Shown here: piece after piece, positions 11,601 through 20,140 of the stretch
How the letters are laid out: each line of letters opens with the position of its first letter
Numbering within the stretch: position 1 is the stretch's first letter
NCBI GenBank assembly: GCA_030849075.1
Contig: JASAOO010003351.1
Span: 1-45,445, forward strand
Direction: 5' to 3'
DNA length: 45,445 bases
DNA from: Zelonia costaricensis
Taxonomy: Eukaryota; Euglenozoa; Kinetoplastea; Trypanosomatida; Trypanosomatidae
Position numbers and translations under genes: made by a program
Notes under the pieces: generated by a model
Seen by the model: the letters and a program-made list of their open reading frames with translations, nothing else
Told to the model about the DNA's origin: nothing
Database searches by the model: none

Positions 11601-13209
11601 ACTGCGTGACGCCGCCAAGGGACACCTCGTACACAGCCCGCTCCGCGGAGGGCAGAAGCCTCTCCAGCAGCTCCTGCGCGGAGGCCTGCGCCCGTCGCCC
11701 CCGCGCGGACGATGCCGTCGTCGACGTCTGCTGCTGCTGCTGCTGTTGTTGCTCCTCTTCGAGTCGCTGACCCTGTGCGCGGGCGAGGCGGTCGAGCTGC
11801 ACACTCGCCACCCCCACCGCGCCGTGTGGCGTGTCGTCGCGGAAGCCCATGCAGACGACAGCCGGTGGCTGCGGCGATGCGGCAGCCTCTGTCGGGCCGA
11901 CGTCCATCGGCCACCCCTCCACCGCGGCCGGCGCACCGCCTCGGCTGCAGCTGCCGGCGCACGGCAGCAGTGCGATGAGACTGCCACTGACGCCCCCACC
12001 TGCACAAGGCGCAGCCGGCGAGGGGGGGCGCGGGACGTCGGGCACCAGAGCCCACAACAGCGCTGACGGCTGCAGCGGCGTGGCGGAGCAGGTCGATGCG
12101 GATGGTCCCTCCTCCCCTTCCAGAGCCAAGGAAAGTCGGTGCACACATGTGGCGTGGCGCAGACGCACCTCCAGCACGCCACACAAAGCGGGGTCCGCGC
12201 AATGGAGGTCCACCACGCCGCCAACAAGATCCCAGGCGGGGCCGTCCGCAGCAGCGCTGCCGTCGCCGGCGGCCCGCGTGCACTGGGACGCCGTAAGGTA
12301 AACGAGGCGCACCGCCACAGCCGGCGTCGGCGGCGATGCCGCTGTTGCGGGCACCACCACACCCGCAGCCGGGGCGGCCGTGAGCAGAACCAGTTTTGAT
12401 GTCGGCCGCGCCGCTCGCTGCGCCATCCCCACGGACGGAGACGACGACGAGGGCTTCTTCGCGGGCGCGGCGGGCGGGGCTGCGGCGAAGGGGCAGGGCA
12501 GCAGCACCGACGCAGACACACGTGTCCACGCCAGCGACGTCGACGTCGACGCGGCTGCCGCCTCTTGCGTGCCCGCCATCGCGGCGCTGTCACGCAGCAC
12601 GAAGCTGTCCAGGGCACACGAGGTGTCACCTCGAGGCCGCCCACTGCCGTCTGCAGCGGACGCCTCCGTGGCGATGAGCACGTGCCGGCCGTCGAGGAAG
12701 ACGACGCCGCCGGTGCCCTGCAGCGTGGCGCTGGCCAGCGGCACGGTCCTTGGAAAGTGGAAGCGCGCACGCACCGAGTGCCGCGCAACCGCCGCAGCCG
12801 CCGTAGCATCGCCATCTGGATCGGGGATCCACAGCAGCTCCCACGTGTACCCGCACAGCCCATCGTGACCGCTATCCCAGTCTACCACGTTGCCGTTCGA
12901 GCTGCTTGGGCGCCGCTGCGGCTGCGCAATCGACGCCGCCGCCGTTGCCGCCGTGGGTGCGCCGGCGACCTCCGCACCAACGTCGACGTGGAGGGAGTGG
13001 TGCACCAGGAGCGTGACGAGGCAGGTCGCGCGGTGGGCGACGTCCACGCAGCTCCACCGGTGGCACGTGCTCGTTGTGACAGAGCCGCTGTCCCGCGCCA
13101 CTGCGGCGGCGTCGGCGGCGGCGGCGGCGGCGCTGCTGCTGCTGCTGCCGTGGTCCACCTCGTGCGAGGCAGACGCCAGCTGATACGTGCGCTGGATAAG
13201 AAGAGGCAT
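2677..13209 (-). CDS. giant low-complexity protein with acidic GWGW repeats; possible GCP6-like core
   Basis: About 3510 residues; function not securely recognised. The frame stays open upstream to 13371, but that extension begins with TTG. The first ATG is at 13209, 83 nt after a pyrimidine tract and AG. Residues 1 to about 1900 are Ala-rich, mostly helical or propeller-like, with poly-Q tracts. Around residue 2060 (near 7000-7030) a GGKTLDML segment follows a Trp-rich helical stretch. A charged coiled coil follows (about 6040-6590). As I remember it, this order (GRIP1-like region, GKT-type motif, long coiled coil, low-complexity repeats) resembles gamma-tubulin complex protein 6, but no C-terminal GRIP2 domain is visible. 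The last 900 residues are Pro/Ala/Ser-rich with eight WGW motifs embedded in Asp/Glu (2855-5430) and end in a short basic helix. The CDS is confident; the GCP6 suggestion is weak (about 0.3). A scaffold with ear-binding or Argonaute-hook-like motifs is an alternative. Confidence 0.8.
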   Translation of the reverse strand: MPLLIQRTYQLASASHEVDHGSSSSSAAAAAADAAAVARDSGSVTTSTCHRWSCVDVAHRATCLVTLLVHHSLHVDVGAEVAGAPTAATAAASIAQPQRRPSSSNGNVVDWDSGHDGLCGYTWELLWIPDPDGDATAAAAVARHSVRARFHFPRTVPLASATLQGTGGVVFLDGRHVLIATEASAADGSGRPRGDTSCALDSFVLRDSAAMAGTQEAAAASTSTSLAWTRVSASVLLPCPFAAAPPAAPAKKPSSSSPSVGMAQRAARPTSKLVLLTAAPAAGVVVPATAASPPTPAVAVRLVYLTASQCTRAAGDGSAAADGPAWDLVGGVVDLHCADPALCGVLEVRLRHATCVHRLSLALEGEEGPSASTCSATPLQPSALLWALVPDVPRPPSPAAPCAGGGVSGSLIALLPCAGSCSRGGAPAAVEGWPMDVGPTEAAASPQPPAVVCMGFRDDTPHGAVGVASVQLDRLARAQGQRLEEEQQQQQQQQTSTTASSARGRRAQASAQELLERLLPSAERAVYEVSLGGVTQCIGAAASAGSPSPRLQHTVLSAHTSVLRFHMHGVQPGAAGQRTASPDAVLPEGLYRTSTPSWGVVASYSASASASARVHRVPLARTMWCALDPLVLPTATQPGAVHAESHENATCVPLRTQHTRGHSWPLSGNDGAWALGDVDRWGEWLAGEEASAGGSLAARTAGAAAAAAPAAYAAPATAFASLTGDTAELTTCVSVPSAQRSDVQGYPCLNPLTQSLTMWYCWPGGAAEASREDNVALVRPPPPPLPPSARHAAASPTAQVEWEAAVAEWVAAEHIYAGLRAASPRGGASAPPDAAEARDAASGVAGAADLAAVITYRAMRMLWAFAVMTPASGASSRARWPPVLMDVVRSTAADAAQNQTRLPVYARAVQTFTTAHLASSCTAAELEVEGRHLRRAAGVFMRLVLRTLLELDWRGADAGCWRCKQWLVHWLLGCGAATAAPHAEGAAATAAAEGRAMQVLLHLAAAEGASTQPTQSLGGHGAAAPAPLDWLRRALLLYACRNTQLPLELMVEDLVEASGLSLMPPVEAPSTASAAAAADGWGDDSDADIAGGDAGAAPHELAELRASMEYALLRLVQPQEVYGAMQLLACASAVAPRTAAHLVVHGVLSIADLHALLCADWTPGQPREAAPPPGFSFVCSLVDAAMRYTSSPASSLVAVGGGSGSAAAAAAATAAGYEHLAVTALDAWGAEGDDPVTALYPLLNPVATGAAGTSTTVSSATSVACVLPFPFSVLPPLLTVYLWYHVADRLCTALQLLPPKSGGVGDGFTTASPAPPHATATTGEEEAGSAHAPHLAELAPCLRGVRARDGARLQALHRGVCVLRCLTQEDPACAEELFAAIRLVHAELSHDAVHCGGPHSGAGAWADAYLVAWQSLLAVETPPLTQTDALLAYRERTTALAGTPQSRAAVLRALHYVYASAGSGHVLRAQIARAGGPPRHLTTSPSHAVLVDTLQRWRLAALPRASAMSLLASSPARDGADDVVGPWLVQVWANVLVCERDAATDVGVYEHLFTALAHAKQQQQQRGADSLADTAFALLRPCLLYALQVVQQLAVQEELRTESGAITTAAAAVAVCPQLNEALTWSGTSPSGHAASATATPRTPERLCAGEVYERVRRQLRRLVALFEIAAVVPNGASAAGARMDVRFSAIAQLLAQLPSAEQAAAVQRRWMRRQVESTMPPPPSPSARVASAAVAASALSSRSRSRSRSTSSSSGDDEADEAEEGHEPVVELTPFSLSPTAAYVIAAVAHTAQQQQELRQQQQAGGIATASSLASSPSALHSGWLVVACEVLRRELTRYTLMELFLNGFTAAAPTQDRRSGSDEGDAAPASPEARPAPQWRLAASEAQLKAFTNALAEAVEPLTAVLTQSMVLQPATQSLVLLLVLDVLHGLFLEGSATATQPGADAATTVITPPPTGASAAATIVSAEPAILHQLRHWIRGVAAPRYTAMDLPARRAVLQPLTDDFAHAYLRPAAGDEGVAGGCRSEAAAAVASYRDSEVHWEWRQWRAQQRLRITHRLAMGGKTLDMLSCFSACVMTDSRPLLFADLPQRSSSSAAAQLEKAVSSSAAPPSPRTAAPDASGAVAAAAALGATWIDAGSVLRTTLFHTIGAVAPRSSPQPAPPAAEPRVASATPSPAPPPSMPATPYTTPTTASRVPDGDALPLLRKEEAFKRRQRAGELARAQQDFFASDAFQHALVQLYAAMRAEKRRRELLSFALDQHDLICAFASREALLLRDAAREGLRHAWCEWGERQRLAVRRLLQAERDARMGVQAVAHAERASVVDAARQERRVWALYEEGRAGLAAMEEDTRDALAVAAARAHVELARRAAEAEEEAYWRVEEEAWARGEADADADAGAARAPATAAASQPVASADIAGEQHGPRAGPSATAPPNLARDPRRSRSVSPVVPPSPPLKSAAPRPVAGAAEGEKAEGADAGPRAGTGWDGAAGGLLTALSRWQTALRETVAPPPPSHTATAASPSASKTTLAEAVVPATTSGIHHAADLDDEGRLTSLVSHRVVRGGATAQPNTADAVRTRIPSPPPQRPATKVDDDSGWGWSSDSDADAAAPPTRPRPTPTFVPLQGTGRGKLAATAAAAGPSAQDVRREAQPLPLPLPPPPPQPRLPVTATAAAHPVAALFQPPLPAATSASSHATDGVGAATAAPSTKPPRKKKGFAAAAVLVAPVTSTTSASTSTVAPPEPCASHAVDDATTPDPVRCILPAVEAAAVESASNPRFTRAAHAALTAYGAHTPSRPTATLLPPNHVGEAKRTAGAGAAGPSARVQPSGDDWGWSDDEDTGREEEEERVQHTTPSNPATAAVAAVPSRPPAGNGTSCPHGPPIAGTPPSQTRAEQASDDGWGWTDDEDARGVGGGMSAGAAGVAALSPPLPRARPSSSSSPPPTAQHASARQREATATAAAREDGSDWGWDEEDRRNDEEDEEERHAHGGLASVTAEASQPPPPPPPLSPVPTGELAPPSPLRATEVTVSQKSWPPPALLVDAAALDADTVFDDHVAGAGWSDAAAEDDTDGEGVRLTAEDNATAYTPATTSVAGVLVDEDAEPPLSPPPPPPLSLRMDEYTPQSLSAMPATRDGDAETEERTTNEADADGEWGWDKDPGGPQDEAEAEAVSWSEGDVDASAGDAARTAAAAIAAASCGVPSFIIPPRTVAQSSTEPRSDEGEDGHGWGWSEAEDGEEGSWPPVHATDVGPTRPPALGAPPPILQSSLDAVDGDEATPLHPTTLAETAVYEDANGWGWGEGDEVDARDSDAAGGARTSPAAADTSAPPQARTTEATHAQSPSKSAASGEAAATSPAAPPLPVATVPQTAPQREPPHPFEVPRTEPADGDGWGWSEGGDGDMEELNTALAAAIAAPRAAAPAPAQPPTAFPAEWERKEGWSSDGDDGDSFGSDVVLGAAAATAPAVACAVAAPPPVRGPSAHPGEGRDGAWRQLCRTELEHRARLMKLL
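2855..5430 (-). repeat. dispersed acidic GWGW repeat region in the giant protein
   Basis: Eight copies of a motif like D-x-G-W-G-W-(S/T/D/G)-(D/E)n lie near 3025, 3313, 3518, 3745, 4293, 4500, 4705 and 5410. Single-Trp relatives lie near 2870 (GWSSDGDDGD) and 4030 (GWSDAAAEDD). A further GWGDDSD occurs near 9960. Spacing is often about 205-290 bp. The DNA shows the recurring CTCCAGCCCCAGCC (plus strand). The linkers are Pro/Ala/Ser-rich and unrelated to one another. Confidence 0.85.
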
Positions 13210-13292
13210 GTGCGCGTGTGTGTGTGTGCGCTCCGCGAACACACGACGGCGTGCGCCTTCACGTCCTATGATCCCGCTAGTGGGGCGGTAAG

Positions 13293-13338
13293 GCTCAGGT
13301 GTGTGTGTGTGAGTGTGTGGGTGGGGGGGGGGAGGGTA
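13293..13338 (-). promoter_or_regulatory. candidate trans-splice acceptor of the giant GWGW protein
   Basis: Minus-strand CTACCCTCCCCCCCCC and a CA-rich stretch lead to CTGAG, AG at 13293-13294. The next ATG is 13209. Confidence 0.55.
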
Positions 13339-13860
13339 GCCGAGGCGACACGTGTAGGAGCCACACGCCAAACTTCTCTCTCTTGTCTCTCTCCGCTAGG
13401 ATGTACCCTGTACGCATCGGTTGTGGAGTGCGGGGGGGGGGAGAGGGAAGAGTGGTGTGACGGGGGTGGGGAGGGGGAGAAGGAGGAGGGTCAAGGATGG
13501 GGCAGCTGGGGACGGGATGGTCGCTCCCTTCATTCACTTCTCTTTTGCGGCTGTTGCGTTCAGCGTGAGACGATTGGAAGCGTGGAGCAGCGCCGCGGCA
13601 GTGGGGACAGCGGCATCGTCTCGCAGAGACACTCATACACACAACACAGACAAGCAGACATGACGCACTCGCCGTGCTGCTCATGACAGTCTTCGCGTGT
13701 ACGATGCAGTCAGCCTCACCGCTCTATCCACCCACGACCCCCTTGCCCCCCCCCTCAACGAGAGAGTGGAGGACAGAGAGATAAAGTGGCTGTCGTTGCT
13801 GGCTTCTCTCCTGCCGTAGTCCCACGCGTGTGACTACGGCACCTCCACGGTGTGTGTCTC

Positions 13861-13897
13861 GGTGTGTGTGTGTGTGTGTGTGTTTGTGTGTTTGTGT
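13861..13897. repeat. GT/TTTG simple repeat
   Basis: A GT run with TTTG interruptions on the plus strand, intergenic. Confidence 0.85.
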
Positions 13898-14288
13898 GAA
13901 GTTGCATCGTTGAAGGCTCAGCTAAACGTGCGGACTTGGTCGGAAAGGAAGGGCGAGATGAGAAGAAAACGAAGAAGGAAGGGGACAGAGCCAGGAGAGT
14001 CGCGGGTGGGAGAGGAGGAGGAGGGGGGCCTTCGAGATGGGGCAGAAGGGGGGGGAGAGTGGTGCGAAGTGGGGGGGGGGGAGGGGAGCGGGCAGAGCCA
14101 GGGAGGTGCGCGACGGCACGGGGGTGGGCGGGGAAAGGAGATCAACAGGAAACGAAGAAGGACGGGCGGGGGGGGAGGGGAGGGGGGGGGAGGCGTGTGC
14201 GTTAGGCTTTGCGAGAAGACAAAAAAAGGGGAGGAGACACCGGAGAGGGAAGGGACGGAGGGAGCGGATCAGAACTGAAGAGGCGGCG

Positions 14289-14289
14289 T

Positions 14290-14321
<32 letters not shown>

Positions 14322-14372
14322 ACAGACACACACAGACACACACAGACACACACACAGACACAGACACGCACA
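14289..14372. repeat. imperfect CA/CACAGA simple repeat
   Basis: CA units with CACAGA and CACGCA variants. It lies in the intergenic region upstream of the giant GWGW gene (3' flank of the phosphorylase-like gene). Confidence 0.9.
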
Positions 14373-14954
14373 TGGGCACGAGCATCCACTGCGGGCGCGC
14401 GCTCGCCGCCTCCGCCTTTCTCTCTCGTCGCGCCGTCGGCTTCCACCTCTCTCTCTTTCTCCGCGTGCTCGACTGCTGCTATTGGAGCGGCTCGTGCGTA
14501 CGCTGTGTTCATTTAATCAAAGGAAACTCCGTTGTGTGTCAATGCGGCTTCCATCAACGCGAAAGCGCAAAGGCACCTGAAGGACGGCTGGTGGGTTTGG
14601 GGTTGGGGGAGGGGAAGGGGGAGGGGGGTGCAACTAGGTAGTGTCGAGCACGGAGGCAAGCTGCCCAGGACGCTTGGCGTCTGCGAGGGGGGTGGGAGGG
14701 AGGGAGGGAGGGAGACGAAGATGGTTGTGCTTCGCCTATACGCAGGCACACGTGAACACCAACACGTGACCCCCCCCCCACACCCAAACAGAAGCGTCTC
14801 CGACGTGAGCTCGTCTACTGCAGACGATGAGGATGACTTCGTTGCGTTCCTCTCCCAGGGTGGGTGCTGCGCGCTGTGCTGACGCACCCTGTGCCTTCAG
14901 CCCATCTCCTCCCCGCACCCCTCACCACGTGTGTGTGTGTGTGTCAGCCCTGTC

Positions 14955-17900
14955 TCACAGCAGCACATTCTCGAGGATGCCACGTGCAATGGCGTAGAGC
15001 GGCGGCACACCCTCCTGCGGCGTCATCGGTGCCGAGAGGGTCGCTGCCCCGCCAGCCGCCCGATGCGTGCGGCGCGCCTCCATCTCGGCGTCGCTCTGCG
15101 CCAGCGGCAGATCGCTTGTGTAGTAGGCGAAGCGCGATGTGAGGCCTGGGTGGGCGATGCCCTGGCGGTAGAAGTCCTCGATCACACGCGCAAAGTAGGA
15201 GCCCTCCATCTCCGTCCCCACGCACCGCCACACCTGCTGGTAGTACCGCAGCAGCTGCACGTTCTGCAGCATCGTCCCCGTGACGGTGAGCACCTTGCCG
15301 TGGTGCACTTGCACGCGTGGCCCGGCCAGCTCCTGCAGCCGCTCCGCCGTCAAGTCCTGGTTGCGGCAGTTGCGCAGCTCATCCTGGTTGTCCTCGATGA
15401 TGAGGGAGGACTTGGACAGCAGGACGTGGCTGGCGAGCTGGATGTCGCCGCGCTTGCCGGCAAGCCCGCCCGCCTTGCCCATCACACTGACGCTGCGGAT
15501 GCGCTTCCCAAAGGCGCTGAAGATGACGCGGCAGATGCCCTCCGCCTGGGCACCGAAGGCGAAGTCCATGTTGATGAGGAAGTGCCGCTGCAGGCGGCCG
15601 TTCGCGCCGTGGTGCCCCGTCGGCGTCACACTCGGCGCAGGTGCTGGCGCACCACCACCGTGCGGGTTCTGGCCGTCCGAGTTGGTGGGGCTCGGCTGGC
15701 TCGTGGAGTTGAGCTGGGTCATCGTGCTGAACTCCCCGGCGTCGTCATCGTCACTGTGGCGCGGCGGTGCGAGGGCTGCCGCGCTGGTGGCCATGTCGCC
15801 CTGCTGCCCGTTCGCCATCACGCAGCCTGACACGCGGGAGCGCGTCCCGTCGACAGAGCGGCGCCAGATCGGCTTGCACACCTGCGCCCACGTCGGCACC
15901 TGCGAGAAGCTCGGCCCGCTTTCGCCCTCGCCGTCGCCCTGCCGCGTCAGCTCCTCGTAGTACTCGTGCAGCGACTCGCGAATGGTGCCGTCGATGGAGT
16001 CGAAGTTGAGCAGGTGCACCGGGATGACGTCCACCTGCAGGCCGGTCATGGCCGTGTCCTGCAGCACCGTGATGCCGTTCTGCTCTAGGCTGCGGTTATA
16101 CTCCTCCTTCAGGTCCGGCCGCTCGGTCTGCAGGAAGCCGGTGACGGCGGCGTACAGCATGTCGTCGACGTTGTGCCATTCCTCGGGCCGCCCCAGCCGC
16201 TTGCCCTCCTTACGACGTGCGTAGTCCAGGATCTCCTTGCGGTACTTGCGGTGGAAGCTGCAGAGCAGGTTCTTGATGCAGTGCGTGTTGCTGCTCACCA
16301 CGTCGATGTACAGGTTATCCGGCAGTGCGGAGGAGCGGTCGAGGCCGAGCTTCTCGAGCACGCAGCCGCGCAGGTTGAGCGCCCACTCGTGGAAGGGGTT
16401 CGTCTGGAACTTCATGGAGAGGCTCGGGTCAACGCGCACATTGTACTCCTCGCGATGCATCATGATTTCGTAGATGCGCAGGAGGGTGTTGTGGCCCCAG
16501 TTGCGCACCAGCCCCGCCTGCTCCTCCTCCGTCAGCGGCATCCGCTTCAGTATCTGCTGCACGCGCTGCATCTCCGCCTCGCGGGTGATGCCGCCGGGGG
16601 TGAGGTACTTGCCGTCCAGCTCCTCCTGCTCCCGCTTCCGCAGGTACTCGTCCAGCACGTCGATCGCCGGCGGGTGCACCATGCCCTGCACGCGGCCCCG
16701 TAGCTTGTTGCTCTCGATAATGTGAACGCACAGCATCGTGAGGAAGTCGAGCAGGTCGGTGAAGCCGTCGCGCAGCAGCACCAGCGTCTTCCCCTCCATG
16801 CCGAGGTGCCACGTGCAGCGCCGCCGCTCCTTCGTCTTGATGTACGTGATCGCCGTGCGCATGCTGCGCGCGCTGGCCGAGCTGTCCGTCGCCTTGCGCG
16901 TGTCGGCTGCGCGGGCCTCGACCTTCATGCGGCTCGCCACGAACGGCGGCAGCGCGTGGACGAGGTCGAAGCAGAAGGTCGAGGTCAAGTTCTCTGGCAG
17001 CCGGTTGATTGCGTAGCCCCACGCGCCGGTGTCCACCTGGTGGCTGAACAGTTTCGTGTGGATGACGTTGTGGATGCGGGTGTAGCTCTCCAGGATCGAC
17101 CACAGCGGCAGGTACTCGTTCTGGGCACTGGTCGGGGAGAAGACGAAGCGGCAGAACTCGCGGATGGGGCCGAAGACGTCCATGGAGCCAGTGATGCAGA
17201 CGCCGACACCCTGGGCAAAGCGGGGGTTGCGGGCCAGGACAAGCTGCAGCTGCTCGTACGGGAGCAGCGAGATGACCGTCTTGGTCGTGGCGTTACCGGC
17301 CCGGAAGATGTAGGGCGACGGCGTGTTGAAGACGCAGGCCTCGATGCCGAAGACCTGCCCCGGACACAGCGTCGCCACGTGGGTGTAGATGGAGTCCGAG
17401 GTGGCCTCGGCGCTGCCGGGGTCCTGCGCGTCCGAGACATTCAGGCCGTACGAGGCAAGGCTGTTGCGGCGGCCGCTGGGGCGCCCCGTGGAGCGCAGGG
17501 CGCCCTGGTGCGAGGCGACGCGGAAGGCCCCCTCCATCGCCTTGCGCTCCTTGTTGAGGGAGTCGATGCGGAACACGTCCACGTCGCCCCAGACGACGAC
17601 GTAGAGGTGCTGCACCGGCGCCTCGTGGTCGAGGATGAGCTCGCCGCGTGTGTACTCGCGGTGGAGGGAGAGGGGGACGAGGCGTTGCAGGTCCTCCTCA
17701 TCCAGCAGCGAGGTCAGCAGGGCGTGGCGGTACACCCAGCACAGCTCGTCGTCCGTCTGCGCGGCGTGCCCCTTGGCCACGATGTACTCCATCACGCGGT
17801 TGCTGCGCACCTGCAGGGCGGCGTCGGAGTAGAAGAAGGCGCTGGGCGACACGATCGAGTCGTTGTCGTCGCGCCAGTCCGCCGTGCGGTGACTGCGGCG

Positions 17901-18848
17901 CGTCGCACTCGTCGCCTCGCTCTGCCCATCGTCCATGTCGCTCTCATCGAAGCTGTCCTCCTCGTCCTCCTGGTCAATCATCTCTGCCGCTCGCACCACA
18001 GCCCGCACGGCCTGGGCAATGCGGTGCCCCGTGCGCTCCTCCTCGGTGCCGCCGCCGCGCGGCTGCGTCGCCGTGCCGATGTGGTGCATGTTCGACCGCA
18101 CGTGGTTCACGGCGCGCTGCAGCACCTCCAGCGCGTTACGCCGCAGCGCCGCGGCGTCCATGCTGGTGTGCGGGTCCGGGGTGGCGGTGGTTGAGGCCGT
18201 CATTGGACTCCGCGAGGTCGAGGAGCGGTCGGCGGCGCTCATGGGTGGCATCAGCGGCGGCGTGTCCGCGTCGCGGCCAGAGCTGAACATCGCCGAGGTG
18301 GGGCCGTCGGGGCTGAACAGGGCCGACGTGGTTCGCACGATGGCGTCCGCCACGGCGTTGGACTGTTGCTGGTGACCCGCCGCCGCCGCCGCCGCCGCCG
18401 CGCTTGCGAAGGAGGGGCTCAGCGGAGTGGACATGAGCGGCACCGGCACACGCCACGGCGACACGAGGCTGACTTGCGGCTGTGGGGAGGCAGTGGAGGC
18501 GACCCTGACATCGGGCTGGCCTGGGCCCTCGTGGAAGGAGTGGGTGGCGGTCGTACCGTGCGCTGACGCCGTCGTGGTGCTGTCTGAGGAGGCGTGGGGC
18601 ACCGCTTCGAGCTGCTGCGGGCGGCGCTGACGGATACCGTTTGTCTCCAGCAGCGGCACCGCCAGCGTTGTCGCGCTGGAGCCGTCGCCGCGTAGGGCCT
18701 CCGTGCCGTTCTGAATGGGCAGCTGCTCCTCTTCCTCTGTTCTCTGTGGTGGGGCGGTGGAGTTGAGGTGCCGCATGGCCTCGCCCTCCGCCATGAGGTC
18801 GTCCGCGCGGGCCTGCTTCGCCGCCACGCCCTTCGCGACATCCTCCAT
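14955..18848 (-). CDS. cNMP-binding-like domain fused to nucleoside-phosphorylase-like domain
   Basis: 1297 residues from the ATG at 18848. The frame extends to a TTG at 19133, but no ATG lies in that part and a pyrimidine tract with AG sits inside it. Residues 1-350 are low-complexity, with an acidic stretch near 290-310. A cNMP-binding-like beta-roll spans about 376-545, interrupted by a roughly 60-residue insert. It has an FGIE phosphate-binding cassette with Ser (S511) where Arg is expected. A large conserved-looking helical region (about 560-1005) is of no family I can name securely. After a Ser/Pro linker, residues 1085-1250 match the purine nucleoside/uridine phosphorylase fold: a Gly-rich GKAGGLAGKRGDI strand-loop, then G-TEMEG (E1215 in the family EME motif), then TSD (D1246, position of the catalytic purine-contacting Asp). 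Predicted role: sensing or processing nucleosides; activity is unproven. The start 141 nt after the acceptor supports the shorter model. Confidence 0.85.
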   Translation of the reverse strand: MEDVAKGVAAKQARADDLMAEGEAMRHLNSTAPPQRTEEEEQLPIQNGTEALRGDGSSATTLAVPLLETNGIRQRRPQQLEAVPHASSDSTTTASAHGTTATHSFHEGPGQPDVRVASTASPQPQVSLVSPWRVPVPLMSTPLSPSFASAAAAAAAAGHQQQSNAVADAIVRTTSALFSPDGPTSAMFSSGRDADTPPLMPPMSAADRSSTSRSPMTASTTATPDPHTSMDAAALRRNALEVLQRAVNHVRSNMHHIGTATQPRGGGTEEERTGHRIAQAVRAVVRAAEMIDQEDEEDSFDESDMDDGQSEATSATRRSHRTADWRDDNDSIVSPSAFFYSDAALQVRSNRVMEYIVAKGHAAQTDDELCWVYRHALLTSLLDEEDLQRLVPLSLHREYTRGELILDHEAPVQHLYVVVWGDVDVFRIDSLNKERKAMEGAFRVASHQGALRSTGRPSGRRNSLASYGLNVSDAQDPGSAEATSDSIYTHVATLCPGQVFGIEACVFNTPSPYIFRAGNATTKTVISLLPYEQLQLVLARNPRFAQGVGVCITGSMDVFGPIREFCRFVFSPTSAQNEYLPLWSILESYTRIHNVIHTKLFSHQVDTGAWGYAINRLPENLTSTFCFDLVHALPPFVASRMKVEARAADTRKATDSSASARSMRTAITYIKTKERRRCTWHLGMEGKTLVLLRDGFTDLLDFLTMLCVHIIESNKLRGRVQGMVHPPAIDVLDEYLRKREQEELDGKYLTPGGITREAEMQRVQQILKRMPLTEEEQAGLVRNWGHNTLLRIYEIMMHREEYNVRVDPSLSMKFQTNPFHEWALNLRGCVLEKLGLDRSSALPDNLYIDVVSSNTHCIKNLLCSFHRKYRKEILDYARRKEGKRLGRPEEWHNVDDMLYAAVTGFLQTERPDLKEEYNRSLEQNGITVLQDTAMTGLQVDVIPVHLLNFDSIDGTIRESLHEYYEELTRQGDGEGESGPSFSQVPTWAQVCKPIWRRSVDGTRSRVSGCVMANGQQGDMATSAAALAPPRHSDDDDAGEFSTMTQLNSTSQPSPTNSDGQNPHGGGAPAPAPSVTPTGHHGANGRLQRHFLINMDFAFGAQAEGICRVIFSAFGKRIRSVSVMGKAGGLAGKRGDIQLASHVLLSKSSLIIEDNQDELRNCRNQDLTAERLQELAGPRVQVHHGKVLTVTGTMLQNVQLLRYYQQVWRCVGTEMEGSYFARVIEDFYRQGIAHPGLTSRFAYYTSDLPLAQSDAEMEARRTHRAAGGAATLSAPMTPQEGVPPLYAIARGILENVLL

Positions 18849-18989
18849 GGCGACCTCGTCTGCGACGTGGTGCAGTGCCGAGTTGCCCGATGTGTTGGGC
18901 AGCGAGGGGTTGCTGCCGGCGCTGTCGCTCGTCGACGTGATGGGGAACGACCGAGACGGAGACGAGGATGGAAGAAGCTTTAGCTGGAG

Positions 18990-19021
18990 CTGGAGAAGGG
19001 GAGGGGGTAGAAGGGGGGGGC
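18990..19021 (-). promoter_or_regulatory. candidate trans-splice acceptor of the cNMP/phosphorylase gene
   Basis: A minus-strand C/T tract ends in CTCCAG, AG at 18990-18991. The first ATG downstream is 18848. Confidence 0.65.
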
Positions 19022-20140
19022 GGTGAGAGGACAGAGATGGAGGCTGTGCGTGATGGCTGGGCTGTGTGCGTCCAACAGCCCGAACGTTCCGTGGCGCGGT
19101 ACAGAAAGCAGAAGAAGCCCCGAGACGACGCAAGGGTGTGAGTGTGGCAATGCGAAGCTGGGTGGCGCGGGGGGGGGGGTTAGGGCGGCACGAGTGCTTG
19201 TGTCACGATCAACGAGTAAGACACACACACACACAGGACGTCAAGACCGGGAAGGAGTCGAAGCGACGAAACAGGCGAATCCCCGTGATGGGCGGACGGC
19301 GGTACAGGCCACGCAAAACTCGACACGATCGGTAGCGTCACGGTGAAGGTGGGCTCAGGGGGGGGGGGTGAAGGCTGGCGGGGGGGGGGGCGGGGGACGG
19401 TACGTGGAGCCGGGGTGGCAAAGAAGGGTAACTGCGTTAGGGACTGATGAGCTGTGGGGGAGGGGGGTGGGGTTAACGGGAGCGGGGCGGAGATGGAGTC
19501 GTGCGTGGCGAGTGAGAGAAGGAGAGCCACCCCATTTTGAAAGTTGCGTGGACCGGGGCAGCGACCGCCTGGCAACGCGGACAGAGAAGGGCGCAGCGCG
19601 CAAACCCAGCGCTTGTTGACCCCCGTGCCGCACTCAACCGAAGAGGGGGGTTTGGTGATAGGGGGAAGGGCACGGCAGTGGTGGTGGTGATCGTGAGAGC
19701 ACACACAGACACACACACTGGCAGCCGTAGCCGAGCGCCACTGCGCTGTCAGGTGGTGAGCTCCTATCTCAACTCGCCTTCTCGTCGAGGAGCTCCGCCA
19801 CTCCGTCGCTGGCGGCGGCAAGGCGGTTCTGCGACGTGACGTATGGGTCTTGGGAGGAGAAGACACGTGGGGGAGGGGAGGGGGGGCCAAGCGCGCGCGC
19901 AAGTGAGGCGTGTGCGTGTGTACAGGGCACTTGGGGCAACGAGCCGGTAGTGTGCGACGTGTTGCTCTCCCCGCACCCGCTAGGCGCGTCCGCAACCGCA
20001 GCGATCAAGGCAAACAGCCACCGGCGAAGAAAGCAAGGAGGGTCAACGGGTTGGGTGGGTGGGGGTGCGTGAGGAGGGGAGGGGGGGGGGGAGTGGAATC
20101 GCAAAGCACACTCGTAGTGTGCGTCGAGATGAACATCAGC

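Larger units (their letters stand above)
13210..14954. other. intergenic region upstream of the giant protein
   Basis: No gene seen. Several pyrimidine tracts on the minus strand (around 13430-13500, 13980-14190 and 14600-14715) and simple CA/GT repeats. The open frames are translations of those repeats. Confidence 0.55.

Noticed and set aside
13922..14512. 196-codon minus-strand open frame
   Set aside because: Translation of CA/GT microsatellite and pyrimidine tracts.
16722..18194. 490-codon plus-strand open frame
   Set aside because: Antisense shadow of the cNMP/phosphorylase gene.
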